NCBI RefSeq assembly: GCF_008271745.1
Contig: NZ_VKKZ01000025.1
Coordinates: 124,001 to 188,000 of the forward strand
Reading direction: 5' to 3'
DNA length: 64,000 bases
From: Rufibacter glacialis
GTDB taxonomy: Bacteria; Bacteroidota; Bacteroidia; Cytophagales; Hymenobacteraceae
The notes beneath the pieces are model-generated. The model searched no databases, had not been told where the DNA came from, and saw only the letters and a list, made by a program, of their open reading frames with translations. This document shows, in pieces, positions 44,921 through 53,841 of the stretch (positions are counted from its first letter, which is position 1; each line of letters starts with the position of its first letter). A program made the translations under genes and the position numbers.

Positions 44921-45442
44921 ATGCTCCTCGACGATTTTAACAATACCATTGATAAATGGCTTACCGATTTACAACGTTATGACCTGGATAAATTACGCAC
45001 AAAGCCTGACACTGCAGGTTGGTCAATGGGACAACTATACATGCACCTCATAGAAGAAACCACTTGGTACCTTGAACAAATTGAAGTGTGCTTTATCAGC
45101 AAAGTGAACCCTGCATTAACCATGAAAGAAAATGCAAAGCCCATCTTTTACAACAACTCCTTTCCAAATGAAATAATCAAAGGAGACCCCTTCATTTCTG
45201 ACCATGTAAAGCAACCAACTGACTGGAAGACGGTACAGGCAGACTTTCAGAAATTAAAAGAGGAGGTAAATGAAATTTGGTTGAAAATTGAAACGGCGGA
45301 GTCTCCAGGTAAGGCAGAGCATCCGGGCCTTGGATTTTTTAGCCCAGTAGAGTGGTTTCAGTATGCTGAAATGCACATGCAGCATCACTTAAAACAGAAA
45401 GAACGAATCCATAACTTTTTGAGCACAAAGACTGCCCAGTGA
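44921..45442 (+). CDS. DinB-family protein
   Basis: The 173-residue product has the four-helix DinB/YfiT-like fold, with metal-ligand His residues in LYMHLIEETTWYLEQ (about residue 43) and in MHMQHHLKQKERIHNF near the C-terminus. This family includes putative thiol transferases and stress-induced proteins; the substrate is unknown. It lies 95 bases downstream of the serine hydrolase on the same strand and might be co-transcribed. Confidence 0.85.
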   Translation: MLLDDFNNTIDKWLTDLQRYDLDKLRTKPDTAGWSMGQLYMHLIEETTWYLEQIEVCFISKVNPALTMKENAKPIFYNNSFPNEIIKGDPFISDHVKQPTDWKTVQADFQKLKEEVNEIWLKIETAESPGKAEHPGLGFFSPVEWFQYAEMHMQHHLKQKERIHNFLSTKTAQ

Positions 45443-45687
45443 CTTACTAGTATGACCTGGACCAAATGGAGAACAACATAATCCGCCATCTGGGGTCTTC
45501 CTTGAAGCGGCTTCCATGGCAACTTAAACCTTTTTTCAGCGATCCAGACGCAGGAGGGCAAACAGGTTCGGTTCTAAAACCTAGCAGAACAAAATACTAA
45601 ATCCGTTGATACTATACGTTAGACTAAGATGGTAGAACAGGGTTAACCATCTTATCTGAAAATATCCCTAGCGACAAAAGAAGAACA

Positions 45688-47184
45688 ATGAGTATACAGA
45701 TTGAACTTGCATTATTGGTGTTATCTGTTCTGTTTTTCCTGAGTATCATGGCAGGAAAAGCTAGTTCAAAATTTGGGGTTCCTGCCTTACTCTTATTTTT
45801 AGGGGTAGGCATGGTCTGCGGCAGTGACGGCTTGGGCATCCAATTTGAGAACATTCACATAGCCCAAACCATTGGCACCATCGCGCTTTGTATCATCCTG
45901 TTCTCTGGCGGCCTGGATACCAAAATATCAGAAATACGGCCTATCATGGCCCAAGGCGTGGTACTGGCAACGGTTGGGGTACTTTTGACGGCCATTCTTA
46001 CGGGAGTGATTATCTGGTGGGTGTTTGACATGACCATGATGGCCAGCGGTATTGGGCTATTAACGGCTTTGCTGTTGGCTTCCACCATGGCCTCCACAGA
46101 TTCCGCATCGGTTTTCTCAATTCTGCGGTCAAAGGGATTACACCTGAAAAATAACCTTAGGCCTATGCTGGAGCTGGAAAGCGGTAGCAACGACCCAATG
46201 GCGTATGTGCTGGTGATTACCTTGATTGAGATAATCAAGCTGGATAATGTGCCAAACTATTGGCTAACCGCCGGCACCTTGCTCTTGCAACTTGGCGTGG
46301 GGGCTGTTTTAGGCTTTGTTTTAGGGAAACTGGCCGTAAGGGTAATCAACCACATCAAAATAGGGAACGACTCTTTGTACCCTATCTTGGTGTTCACCTT
46401 CTGCATCTTTATTTTTTCAGTTACCTATTTTGTCAAAGGGAATGGCTTTCTCTCTGTGTACATAGCAGGCCTGGTGATTGGGAATTCCAAGTTTGTACAT
46501 AAACGGTCTGCCCTCAATTTCTTTGATGGGTTGGCCTGGATGTCACAGTTAATCATGTTTTTGATGTTAGGGTTGCTGGTAAACCCCCACGAGCTATTAC
46601 CCATCATGGTGCCTGGGCTGTTCGTTAGCTTTCTGATGATTTTTATTTCCCGCCCCCTGTCGGTCTTTTTAAGTTTGCTTCCTTTCCGCAAAATGCCCTT
46701 TAAGGATAAAACCTATATTTCATGGGTTGGCTTAAGAGGCGCGGTACCTATCATATTTGCCATATTCCCACTGGTAGAAGATGTGCCCCATGCCAGGTTC
46801 ATTTTCAATATCGTTTTTTTCTGCACCTTAGTGTCTCTGATTGTGCAAGGCACCTCCCTTTCCTTAGTAGCTAAATGGCTTAACCTGGCAGAAAAACCAA
46901 AACATATAAATAAATTGAGAGCTTTTGATGTAGATTTCTCAAATGATATAAAATCTGCCACCACAGAAATTGAAGTCACCCCTAAAATGCTGGAGAAGGG
47001 AAATCAGCTAATGAACCTGGCTTTCCCTGAAAAAACCCTCGCCGTTCTGGTCATGCGCGATGATAAATATTTCGTACCCACCGGGAAAACTATCCTAAAA
47101 GAGAAAGATAAAATCTTGATTATTACCGACGACCAGGAAGCGTTAATTGAAACGTATAAAAATCTGGGAATAGAACCTGCTTGA
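45688..47184 (+). CDS. NhaP2-like potassium/proton antiporter
   Basis: The 498-residue protein has about 12-13 membrane segments of the CPA1 antiporter type, starting LALLVLSVLFFLSIMAG. Ion-binding region residues fall in MLELESGSNDPMAYVLV (the ND pair of CPA1) and GLRGAVPIIFAIFPL. A C-terminal TrkA_C-like domain (about 425-498; MNLAFPEKTLAVLVMRDDKYFVPTG in parts) probably senses a ligand. NhaP2/CvrA proteins exchange K+ or Na+ for protons and help with volume regulation. Confidence 0.92.
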   Translation: MSIQIELALLVLSVLFFLSIMAGKASSKFGVPALLLFLGVGMVCGSDGLGIQFENIHIAQTIGTIALCIILFSGGLDTKISEIRPIMAQGVVLATVGVLLTAILTGVIIWWVFDMTMMASGIGLLTALLLASTMASTDSASVFSILRSKGLHLKNNLRPMLELESGSNDPMAYVLVITLIEIIKLDNVPNYWLTAGTLLLQLGVGAVLGFVLGKLAVRVINHIKIGNDSLYPILVFTFCIFIFSVTYFVKGNGFLSVYIAGLVIGNSKFVHKRSALNFFDGLAWMSQLIMFLMLGLLVNPHELLPIMVPGLFVSFLMIFISRPLSVFLSLLPFRKMPFKDKTYISWVGLRGAVPIIFAIFPLVEDVPHARFIFNIVFFCTLVSLIVQGTSLSLVAKWLNLAEKPKHINKLRAFDVDFSNDIKSATTEIEVTPKMLEKGNQLMNLAFPEKTLAVLVMRDDKYFVPTGKTILKEKDKILIITDDQEALIETYKNLGIEPA

Positions 47185-47528
47185 AAAGAAAAACACCAGA
47201 CGTCAATAAAGAAGATAATCGATAAATGGCACAGGGTTAATTTGAAAAGCTTATCCAATTATGAGCATTTAATACAGTAAAAATTATTGAAGGCTCTTGC
47301 TCTTCTCCATTAGTAGTAGAAATAAAGAAAAACTTCCCCACCTTACATATTCCTTCTGCTATTGCTGGAACCCAAGGTTATTTCTTCACCTGTTGGCCAA
47401 CGTCAATGGGATTGGGAAGCAGTTTGCAAAGTTGGTTGAAATACAAAAAAGGCCTGCCCTTAAAAAAGGATAAACGCCAGCGTCGGCGGCCGTCCCAAGG
47501 AAGGCGTCTATCTATAAGTTAATGGACC
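47185..47528. other. intergenic region with attC-like remnant
   Basis: No gene is visible. At 47471-47525 the order of ATAAACGCC, a GGCGGCCG centre, AAGGCGTCTAT and a final GTTAATG is reminiscent of an attC, but the left box is missing and the crossover is imperfect, so it is only suggestive. Confidence 0.35.
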
Positions 47529-47819
47529 ATGAGGTTAATATGGCTTTACTATAAAGAAATCCTAAGTTTCAATCTCCCCTTCTCTTTGTTCATGGGGATG
47601 TTAGGAGCTAAGAATGGGTTCTTGCAGGGTTTCTTATTATCCTTCATGACCGGAGGGTTCCTGCTTTCCTTGTACTTTTATGAAAAGAGGTACAAAGCCA
47701 GGTATTACTTCTATTTTAACAAAGGCCTCTCCCGGCCTTTTCTCATTGGGGCTATCTATGCAGTAAATACGCTCTTGTTGCTGACCTACTTTATTTTAAA
47801 GAAATCCACCGGATGGTAG
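47529..47819 (+). CDS. small membrane protein next to the ABC-MutS fusion
   Basis: The 96-residue product has three hydrophobic segments: SFNLPFSLFMGMLG, GFLQGFLLSFMTGGFLLSLYFY and IGAIYAVNTLLLLTYFIL. No family is recognised. Its end overlaps the start of the ABC-MutS gene by 7 bases, which indicates coupled translation and probable joint function, possibly as the membrane partner of the ABC ATPase domain. It is much smaller than a typical permease. Confidence 0.7.
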   Translation: MRLIWLYYKEILSFNLPFSLFMGMLGAKNGFLQGFLLSFMTGGFLLSLYFYEKRYKARYYFYFNKGLSRPFLIGAIYAVNTLLLLTYFILKKSTGW

Positions 47820-49897
47820 TACATGAATTAGAAGTAGACAGCGTTCTCAAGAGCTACGGGAATGTAAAGATATTGTCTAATGTCTACCTGACCTGCAAAA
47901 CCGGCGACGTGGTGGGAATCCTGGGCAGAAACGGCTGTGGCAAGTCTACCTTGCTGAAAATCATCTTTGGGTCAGAAGACACGTATGATAAAAGTATCAG
48001 GATTGATAAAGAAGTGTATGCCAAGCCGTACCAGCACAAAAACCTGATCGCCTACCTGCCGCAACATGACTTCCTGCCCAAGAGGGTTCGCCTGAGAAAG
48101 ATAGCTGCGCTTTTCCTTGAAGACCACGAAGCCCGGGAACGGGTACTTCTTGATCCCCGCATCAAAGAACACCTGGACAAACCCATCACAGAATTATCGG
48201 GCGGCCAGCGCCGGTATTTTGAAGTACTCTTGTTGGTGAACCTACCGGTGAAATTCATCCTGCTAGACGAACCCTTCTCTGGCATTGAGCCCCTTTACAA
48301 AGATGAAATCAAGGAGTTGATAAACCGCCACCGGCCAGAGAAAGGGTTTATCATCACAGACCATGACTATTCCAATATCATATCGGCCAGTGACCGCCTG
48401 CTATTGATCGTTGACGGGGTCTGCAAACCCGTAAGCAGGCTGGAGGAGTTGGAGGAATTGAATTACCTGCCCAAAGGAACCTTGACTGCGGAGGGTGATA
48501 CAGAATTGGGGGATCAGGCAACTGAGGAACACCCCCCTTTTGAGGCAGACACCCAAACCCTGAAGGATTTAGATCTGTTTGACCCAAACAAAGCGGGTTC
48601 GCTCTATTCCATTTTTGAGAGTCCGCAGACCAAGGGCGGCAAGTACAAGTTAGATGAGTTGCTCAAGTCCCCCGTTCAGCAGCCAAGGGTATTGGAAGCC
48701 CGAAGGGACGCGATCCGTTATCTACAGGAAAGCGGGATAAGGCTACAGATAGACCGGAAACAGGTAGATTTTGCAGAGTACTACCTTACTTCCACCATTA
48801 CCTCTGCCCGCCGGAATTACCTTGACGCGGCCTTGTCCAGTATCAGAAGGAGCTACAAGCCTTCCAATGATGATTATATCATAGAAACGGGCATCAAACA
48901 GACGGGGGGCTTCCTAACGTATTTGACCAGCTTGCTGCCCGTCCTTCAAAATGGAAGTGCTCCCCTGTATCTGTCGCAGCTATGTTTCAAGGTAGCAGAA
49001 ACGCTTGCTAAGCCGGAGATAAGGGAGGTTATTCAATCTACTACTAACCGGAAAACGCTCTTCTTCCGCACAGGCGAATATGACCATTTATTCCGAAAGT
49101 TGGTTAAAAACGACCTTCTGGAGCTTCTCAACATCCTCTATGAATTGGATGCCTATGCCGCTGTGGCCAGTACGGCAGAGAAGTTGGGCTTCTCGTATCC
49201 TGACTACCTAAGGAAGGAAGAGCCAGAAGTGGAGATCAAGGGGTTGTTTCATCCATTGCTGGACAAGCCGGTGGCCAATGACTTTGCCATAGACCAATGG
49301 CACAACGTGTGCTTTTTGACCGGGGCCAACATGTCTGGGAAATCCACCTTCCTGAAGGCCTTCGGGATATCTATGTACCTGGCCCATGCCGGGTTCCCTG
49401 TGCCGGCCGCTAGCATGAAGACGACTATTTTCAGCGGCATAATTACCACCATCAACCTAGCAGACAATATCAACAAAGGCTATAGCCATTTCTATAGCGA
49501 GGTAAGAAGGGTGCGGGAAACGGCTCTGAAAATCAAAAAAGACAAGAAACTGATTGTGATTTTTGATGAGCTCTTCAGGGGCACCAATGTAAAAGACGCG
49601 TCAGAAGCCTCTTTGCTGATTACCTCCGCCTTTTCAAAAATCAACACCAGTCTGTTCCTTATCTCCACCCATATCGTAGAAATAGCAGAAGAGCTGAAAG
49701 GCCAGCAGAATATTTTTTTCAGCTGCTTTGACACGAAACTACAACAAGACATCCCTGTCTATGACTATCAGCTGGTGCCAGGGGTATCTAAGGAAAGTCT
49801 AGGCCTCTATATTGTCCGGAAGGAGGGGATAGTTGATATACTGGGGGAAGCGGTGAAGGAGCAGATTTGTAAGGTAGAAAGCGCGCCCCTCCATTAA
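47813..49897 (+). CDS. ABC ATPase fused to a MutS-like core/ATPase
   Basis: The 694-residue product joins two ATPase modules. Residues 1-230 are a complete ABC ATPase with Walker A GRNGCGKST (38-46), LSGGQ (128-132), LLDEP (150-154) and a switch His (TDHD). A linker (about 230-265) leads to a MutS domain III start (DLFDPNKAGSLYSIFESPQTKGG), lever helices, and a MutS ATPase domain with TGANMSGKSTFLK (about 502-514), FDELFRGTN (about 583-591) and STHIVEIAEE. The mismatch-binding and connector domains of MutS1 are absent. The gene is intact and overlaps a small membrane protein gene. Confidence 0.9.
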   Translation: MVVHELEVDSVLKSYGNVKILSNVYLTCKTGDVVGILGRNGCGKSTLLKIIFGSEDTYDKSIRIDKEVYAKPYQHKNLIAYLPQHDFLPKRVRLRKIAALFLEDHEARERVLLDPRIKEHLDKPITELSGGQRRYFEVLLLVNLPVKFILLDEPFSGIEPLYKDEIKELINRHRPEKGFIITDHDYSNIISASDRLLLIVDGVCKPVSRLEELEELNYLPKGTLTAEGDTELGDQATEEHPPFEADTQTLKDLDLFDPNKAGSLYSIFESPQTKGGKYKLDELLKSPVQQPRVLEARRDAIRYLQESGIRLQIDRKQVDFAEYYLTSTITSARRNYLDAALSSIRRSYKPSNDDYIIETGIKQTGGFLTYLTSLLPVLQNGSAPLYLSQLCFKVAETLAKPEIREVIQSTTNRKTLFFRTGEYDHLFRKLVKNDLLELLNILYELDAYAAVASTAEKLGFSYPDYLRKEEPEVEIKGLFHPLLDKPVANDFAIDQWHNVCFLTGANMSGKSTFLKAFGISMYLAHAGFPVPAASMKTTIFSGIITTINLADNINKGYSHFYSEVRRVRETALKIKKDKKLIVIFDELFRGTNVKDASEASLLITSAFSKINTSLFLISTHIVEIAEELKGQQNIFFSCFDTKLQQDIPVYDYQLVPGVSKESLGLYIVRKEGIVDILGEAVKEQICKVESAPLH

Positions 49898-49913
49898 CAG
49901 AAATAGGACCCTT

Positions 49914-50096
49914 GACCAGCCAGTATCCTATGCCAAGGCCTTATCAAAGAAGAAAATTAAATTTGCGGTAGAAAAGGGTAATTACAAGGAGGCAGACAAT
50001 CAACTCATGTTTCCATGGCTAGCAGTAGCCTGTAAAGAGGGACTTAAAACAAAAGCGGAGAAACCTTTCCTAAACTCAACCAGATCAGACAAATAG
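49914..50096 (+). pseudogene. possible gene remnant without start codon
   Basis: A 60-codon frame (DQPVSYAKALSKKKIKFAVE, then KGNYKEADNQLMFPWLAVA, ending NSTRSDK) has protein-like composition but no start codon; the frame runs back into the ABC-MutS gene. It could be the 3' fragment of a deleted gene, or chance. Confidence 0.3.
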
Positions 50097-50278
50097 CACC
50101 TAACGCAAAAGGCCCTCCCTTCGGAATGCGTCCTACCCCAGCCGAATAACGACTGCTCCCCACCTCTAAACGGCCACTGGGTTTTCTCGGGCTCCCGCTC
50201 CCTTGCTCGGCCGCATTAAATCCCAAAGGCAGGTGTCGTAGGCAATGTGTAGTACTGTAAGTCATAGCCCCTACTAAT
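50097..50278. other. non-coding stretch upstream of the methyltransferase gene
   Basis: No gene is visible. An ACCTAAC box at 50098-50104 directly follows the possible gene remnant, but no matching right half of an attC is found. Confidence 0.4.
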
Positions 50279-51070
50279 ATGAAACGAATCCACTTGTTTG
50301 AATTCGAAGACCAGCCTTGGTTCCCTGATTGGATTAGGATTAGTTTGACCAGACTCATAGTGGTCATGCACGGCCTTTTAGGCACCACCAAAGATGTAGC
50401 CCAGTTGGTGCATAAAATCCTCAGGTATTCTCCCAACCCCTCTATCATAGATCTATGCTCAGGAAGCGGAGGGCCCATGGTAGAAGTTGCGGAGACGTTG
50501 AAGGAAGACTACCAGGTAAAGGAGGTAACCCTTACGTTAACCGATTTATACCCCAATCTGGATTTAGCTGACAACATCAACCGGCAGGGAACTACTGCCC
50601 TATCTTATCTAACCCAGCCCATAGATGCCGCCAACGTACCCTCTGCTCTAACCGGTATCAGAACCATGGTCTGTAGTTTTCATCACATGAAACCTGCTAC
50701 AGCCAGGCGCATTCTGGTCAATGCCAAGGAAGCGAAGCAGCCCCTCTGCATCTATGAAATAAGCGACAACAGCTTCCCTACCTTTTTGTGGTGGATAGCC
50801 CTGCCCTTGAACTTCATCATGGCCTTTCTGATCACTCCCTTTGTGCGGCCCTTGACCTGGAAGCAAATCGTTTTCACCTACCTGGTACCCCTTATCCCCG
50901 TCTTTTTTGCCTGGGACGGGGCTGTCTCTAATGTCAGGACGTACACATTGAAGGATTTGGATGTGCTTTTAGAGGGCTTGACCTCTGAAGAGTACCAGTG
51001 GGAGAAAGGAACCCTCCCCGGCAAAGCAAAAAAGCTCTACCTCCTTGGCTTTCCCACGGCACGCCCATAA
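50279..51070 (+). CDS. SAM-dependent methyltransferase with membrane segments
   Basis: The 263-residue product has a class I methyltransferase start: SIIDLCSGSGGPMVEVAETL (about 59-78, SAM loop) and LTLTDLYPNLDLADN (acidic loop). After about residue 160 there are two hydrophobic segments (FLWWIALPLNFIMAFLITPF; IVFTYLVPLIPVFFAWDG), so it is probably membrane-bound. The substrate could be a lipid or quinone-like molecule; no motif decides this. It is a lone gene before the GH28 hydrolase. Confidence 0.8.
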   Translation: MKRIHLFEFEDQPWFPDWIRISLTRLIVVMHGLLGTTKDVAQLVHKILRYSPNPSIIDLCSGSGGPMVEVAETLKEDYQVKEVTLTLTDLYPNLDLADNINRQGTTALSYLTQPIDAANVPSALTGIRTMVCSFHHMKPATARRILVNAKEAKQPLCIYEISDNSFPTFLWWIALPLNFIMAFLITPFVRPLTWKQIVFTYLVPLIPVFFAWDGAVSNVRTYTLKDLDVLLEGLTSEEYQWEKGTLPGKAKKLYLLGFPTARP

Positions 51071-51357
51071 AGCACCGGCTACTAACCCCTTACACTGAAT
51101 AATTCAAATCCTGTTTAGCCCCTCTTTTCAGGAAAGACTCCTAAAACCAGCTTCAGGAACACAGGGAATAAACTAACCTTTCCCTTAAGAACTTGGATTC
51201 TCTCCAGGGCCGCCCTACTTTTTTTGTCAATTCTACACTTAACTTTCTTCGGAAGGCGCTAACGCTGAATGGATTTCTTATATTGATCCGTAATTTAAAG
51301 ACGGCGGACAACCTGAAGACATTCCTGCACCATCCTAACCCAAGAATATAGAATCCT

Positions 51358-52716
51358 ATGACTGCAAAAAAATGGAGGCTCGCCCTGCTGCTCCTGCTTT
51401 CCCTCACGCTGAATCTTTCGGCCTCCCCAAAGGAAGTTTTTCCGGACGGAACCCCCATTCCAGACTGGTTCCGGCAAAACAAACTCACTGACATTACCAA
51501 ACTGGGGAAACAGTACCGTATCACGGACCATAACCTCAGAAACGACAGTACCCTTATCCAGACAAGCCTCTTACAGGCTGTCATAGACAAAGCCCACGAG
51601 AATGGCGGCGGCGTGGTCATCGTGCCCAAAGGGACGTTCCTGAGTGGTTCGCTGTTTTTCAAGAAGGGCACGCACCTGCACCTGGAAGAAGGCGCCAGAC
51701 TGAAAGGCAGTGATGATATCAGCAACTTCCCCCTGGTTATGACCCGCATGGAAGGCCAAACCCTGAAATACTTTGCCGCCTTGGTGAACGCTGATGGCCT
51801 GGATGGCTTTACTATATCCGGAAAAGGAACCATAGACGGCAACGGGCTCCGCTACTGGAAATCATTCTGGCTCCGGCGGCAATTCAACCCAGCCACCACC
51901 AACATGGATGAAATGCGGCCCAGGCTGGTGTACATCTCCAACAGCAAGAACGTGCAGCTGTCGGGCGTGAGGCTGGTGAACTCCCCTTTCTGGACCACCC
52001 ACCTGTACAAATGCGAAAACGTGAAGCTGCTGGACCTGTACATCTACTCGCCCAAAGAACCCGTGAAAGCCCCCAGTTCTGATGCCGTGGACATTGACGG
52101 CTGTAAGAACGTGCTCATCAAAAACTGCTACATGTCAGTGAATGACGATGCCGTCGCCCTGAAAGGCGGAAAAGGGCCCAAGGCCGACAAAGACCCCAAC
52201 AACGCAGGCAACCAGAACATCATCATTGAAGACTGCACCTACGGTTTCTGCCACGGCGCCTTGACCTTCGGCAGTGAGTCTATCCATAACCGCAACATCA
52301 TTCTGCGCCGCATCAAGGTCAACCACGCTGAACGGTTGCTTTGGCTTAAAATGCGCCCAGACACTCCCCAGAATTATGAATATGTGCTGGTAGAAGACAT
52401 AGAAGGCAAAGACATTGGCAATTTCATCTTCATCCGCCCCTGGACCCAGTTCTTCGACCTCAAAGGAGAACAAATAACCGGAACGTCTACCGCTCACCAC
52501 ATTACCATGCGCAACATCAAACTGGAATGTGATAACTTCTTCAACGTAGGCATTGCCGACAAGAACAGCCCCGCCCAAGGGTACAAAGCCAAGTTATCTG
52601 ACTTCCGGTTTGAAAACATTGAGGTAACCGCCAAGAAATTCCTGGAGATAGACACGTCTCTTATTGAGAACTTCCAACTGAAGAACGTAAAGGTTAACGG
52701 GAAGAAGATTTTTTAA
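51358..52716 (+). CDS. GH28-family glycoside hydrolase (polygalacturonase-like)
   Basis: The 452-residue product has a signal peptide (LALLLLLSLTLNLSASP) and a right-handed beta-helix of GH28 type. Candidate catalytic Asp residues lie in SSDAVDIDGCKN (about 239-250) and VNDDAVALKGG (about 260-270), and the conserved His region in FCHGALTFGSESI (about 298-310). The PGxxR-like and Arg/Lys substrate positions differ from plant polygalacturonases, so the substrate may be another uronic or rhamnose-containing glycan. It is not part of a larger polysaccharide locus here. Confidence 0.85.
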   Translation: MTAKKWRLALLLLLSLTLNLSASPKEVFPDGTPIPDWFRQNKLTDITKLGKQYRITDHNLRNDSTLIQTSLLQAVIDKAHENGGGVVIVPKGTFLSGSLFFKKGTHLHLEEGARLKGSDDISNFPLVMTRMEGQTLKYFAALVNADGLDGFTISGKGTIDGNGLRYWKSFWLRRQFNPATTNMDEMRPRLVYISNSKNVQLSGVRLVNSPFWTTHLYKCENVKLLDLYIYSPKEPVKAPSSDAVDIDGCKNVLIKNCYMSVNDDAVALKGGKGPKADKDPNNAGNQNIIIEDCTYGFCHGALTFGSESIHNRNIILRRIKVNHAERLLWLKMRPDTPQNYEYVLVEDIEGKDIGNFIFIRPWTQFFDLKGEQITGTSTAHHITMRNIKLECDNFFNVGIADKNSPAQGYKAKLSDFRFENIEVTAKKFLEIDTSLIENFQLKNVKVNGKKIF

Positions 52717-52738
52717 CCTCATCGAATCCCCGTAGCCT

Positions 52739-52784
52739 AAGTCGGCTGAAAAGAACCAGGCGTCTCTTTTCAGCCGACTTTTTT
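52739..52784 (+). terminator. terminator of the GH28 gene
   Basis: AAGTCGGCTGAAAAGA (52739-52754) pairs perfectly with TCTTTTCAGCCGACTT (52765-52780), and the stem runs into TTTT. It lies 23 bases past the stop codon. Confidence 0.92.
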
Positions 52785-52882
52785 GTTGGAATTAAAAACG
52801 CATCTACCGTTCTTGAGTTGGTTTAAAGACGAAGCTCCTTCCCGCCTATGGCCTTCCGCCTCGTTTACCAGAAGCGGTTGGG

Positions 52883-52911
52883 TTGCCAAAAGAAAGGCGG
52901 GGTTAGTTTTG
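52883..52911 (+). promoter_or_regulatory. promoter of the DUF4256 gene
   Basis: TTG (52883-52885) is followed after 18 bases by TAGTTTTG (52904-52911), an exact match to TAnnTTTG. The start site would be about 30 bases before the ATG at 52948. Confidence 0.5.
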
Positions 52912-52947
52912 TTCCCTACATGTGTTCACAAAGCCTACTATCGCCTT

Positions 52948-53517
52948 ATGAAACCAGGAAATACCTCCGCCTTAGCACCAGAACAAAGGCAAGAACTCTT
53001 CCAAATTCTAGAAAAACGGTTTGAGAAAAACATGCGCCGCCATAAAGGGCTCACCTGGGTTGAGGTACAGGCAAAGCTGGAGGCGGCTCCGGGAAAACTA
53101 TGGTCCTTGTTTGAGATGGAAAGAACGGGAGGCGAGCCAGATGTGGTGGGGCAGGATGAGAAGACAGGCGAATACCTCTTTTTTGACTGTGCCTCGGAAA
53201 GCCCCAAAGGCCGCCGAAGTGTCTGTTATGACCAGGCTGCGCTAGACGCCAGGAAAGAGCATAAACCAGCGAATAACGCCCTGGAAATGGCCCGCGCCAT
53301 GGGCATTGAGCTCCTCACCGAACAGCAATACCGGGACTTGCAGCAACTAGGCCAGTTTGACGCCAAGACTTCCAGCTGGATTGCCACTCCACCAGCCATC
53401 AGAGAACTAGGGGGTGCCCTCTTCGCGGATTTCCGCTACGGCCAGGTCTTCGTGTACCACAACGGAGCCCAATCTTACTATGCCGCCAGGGGATTCAGAG
53501 GTGTTCTGCGGGTGTGA
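52948..53517 (+). CDS. DUF4256 domain-containing protein
   Basis: The 189-residue product matches DUF4256 along its length: LEKRFEKNMRRHKGLTW, MERTGGEPDVVGQDEKTGEY, DCASESPKGRRSVCYDQAAL, TPPAIRELGGALFADFRYG and AARGFRGVLRV (each quoted in part). Function is unknown. No signal peptide is present after choosing the ATG at 52948; the open frame begins upstream at 52783 inside the GH28 terminator, and the extra residues lack homology. A good promoter precedes it. Confidence 0.9.
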   Translation: MKPGNTSALAPEQRQELFQILEKRFEKNMRRHKGLTWVEVQAKLEAAPGKLWSLFEMERTGGEPDVVGQDEKTGEYLFFDCASESPKGRRSVCYDQAALDARKEHKPANNALEMARAMGIELLTEQQYRDLQQLGQFDAKTSSWIATPPAIRELGGALFADFRYGQVFVYHNGAQSYYAARGFRGVLRV

Positions 53518-53841
53518 TGATTCCTCTAAAAACCTGCTGGGTACGGTAGAATAGATAACAGACGTCTGGAAACTTACCACCCACCCAAGGGGCAGTTTTT
53601 GCCTTTATTCTGTAAAAGAGGCCTGAAACCAGCAGGTGTGGGGTCTTTCACAACTCCTGCCCCACCCGGTTCCTACCTGTTTTCCTCCTATCTTTGCCCT
53701 ACCGTTTAAAAGGCCAGGTGATAGCACCTTAAGGCCAGGAAAAGAATCCTGCTTTCCTGCCATTGCCCAGCCCCCCGGAGAAAGCTGTTTTGCCCATAGG
53801 GCGAGGAAGAAAAAGAAACCGTACCACCTGCACGCGCGCCC

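Noticed and set aside
45618-45624. GTTAGAC resembling an attC crossover site upstream of the antiporter
   Set aside because: No matching RYYYAAC or L boxes are found within 140 bases to the left.
50098-50104. ACCTAAC box after the ABC-MutS gene
   Set aside because: No corresponding right half or GTTRRRY is present downstream.
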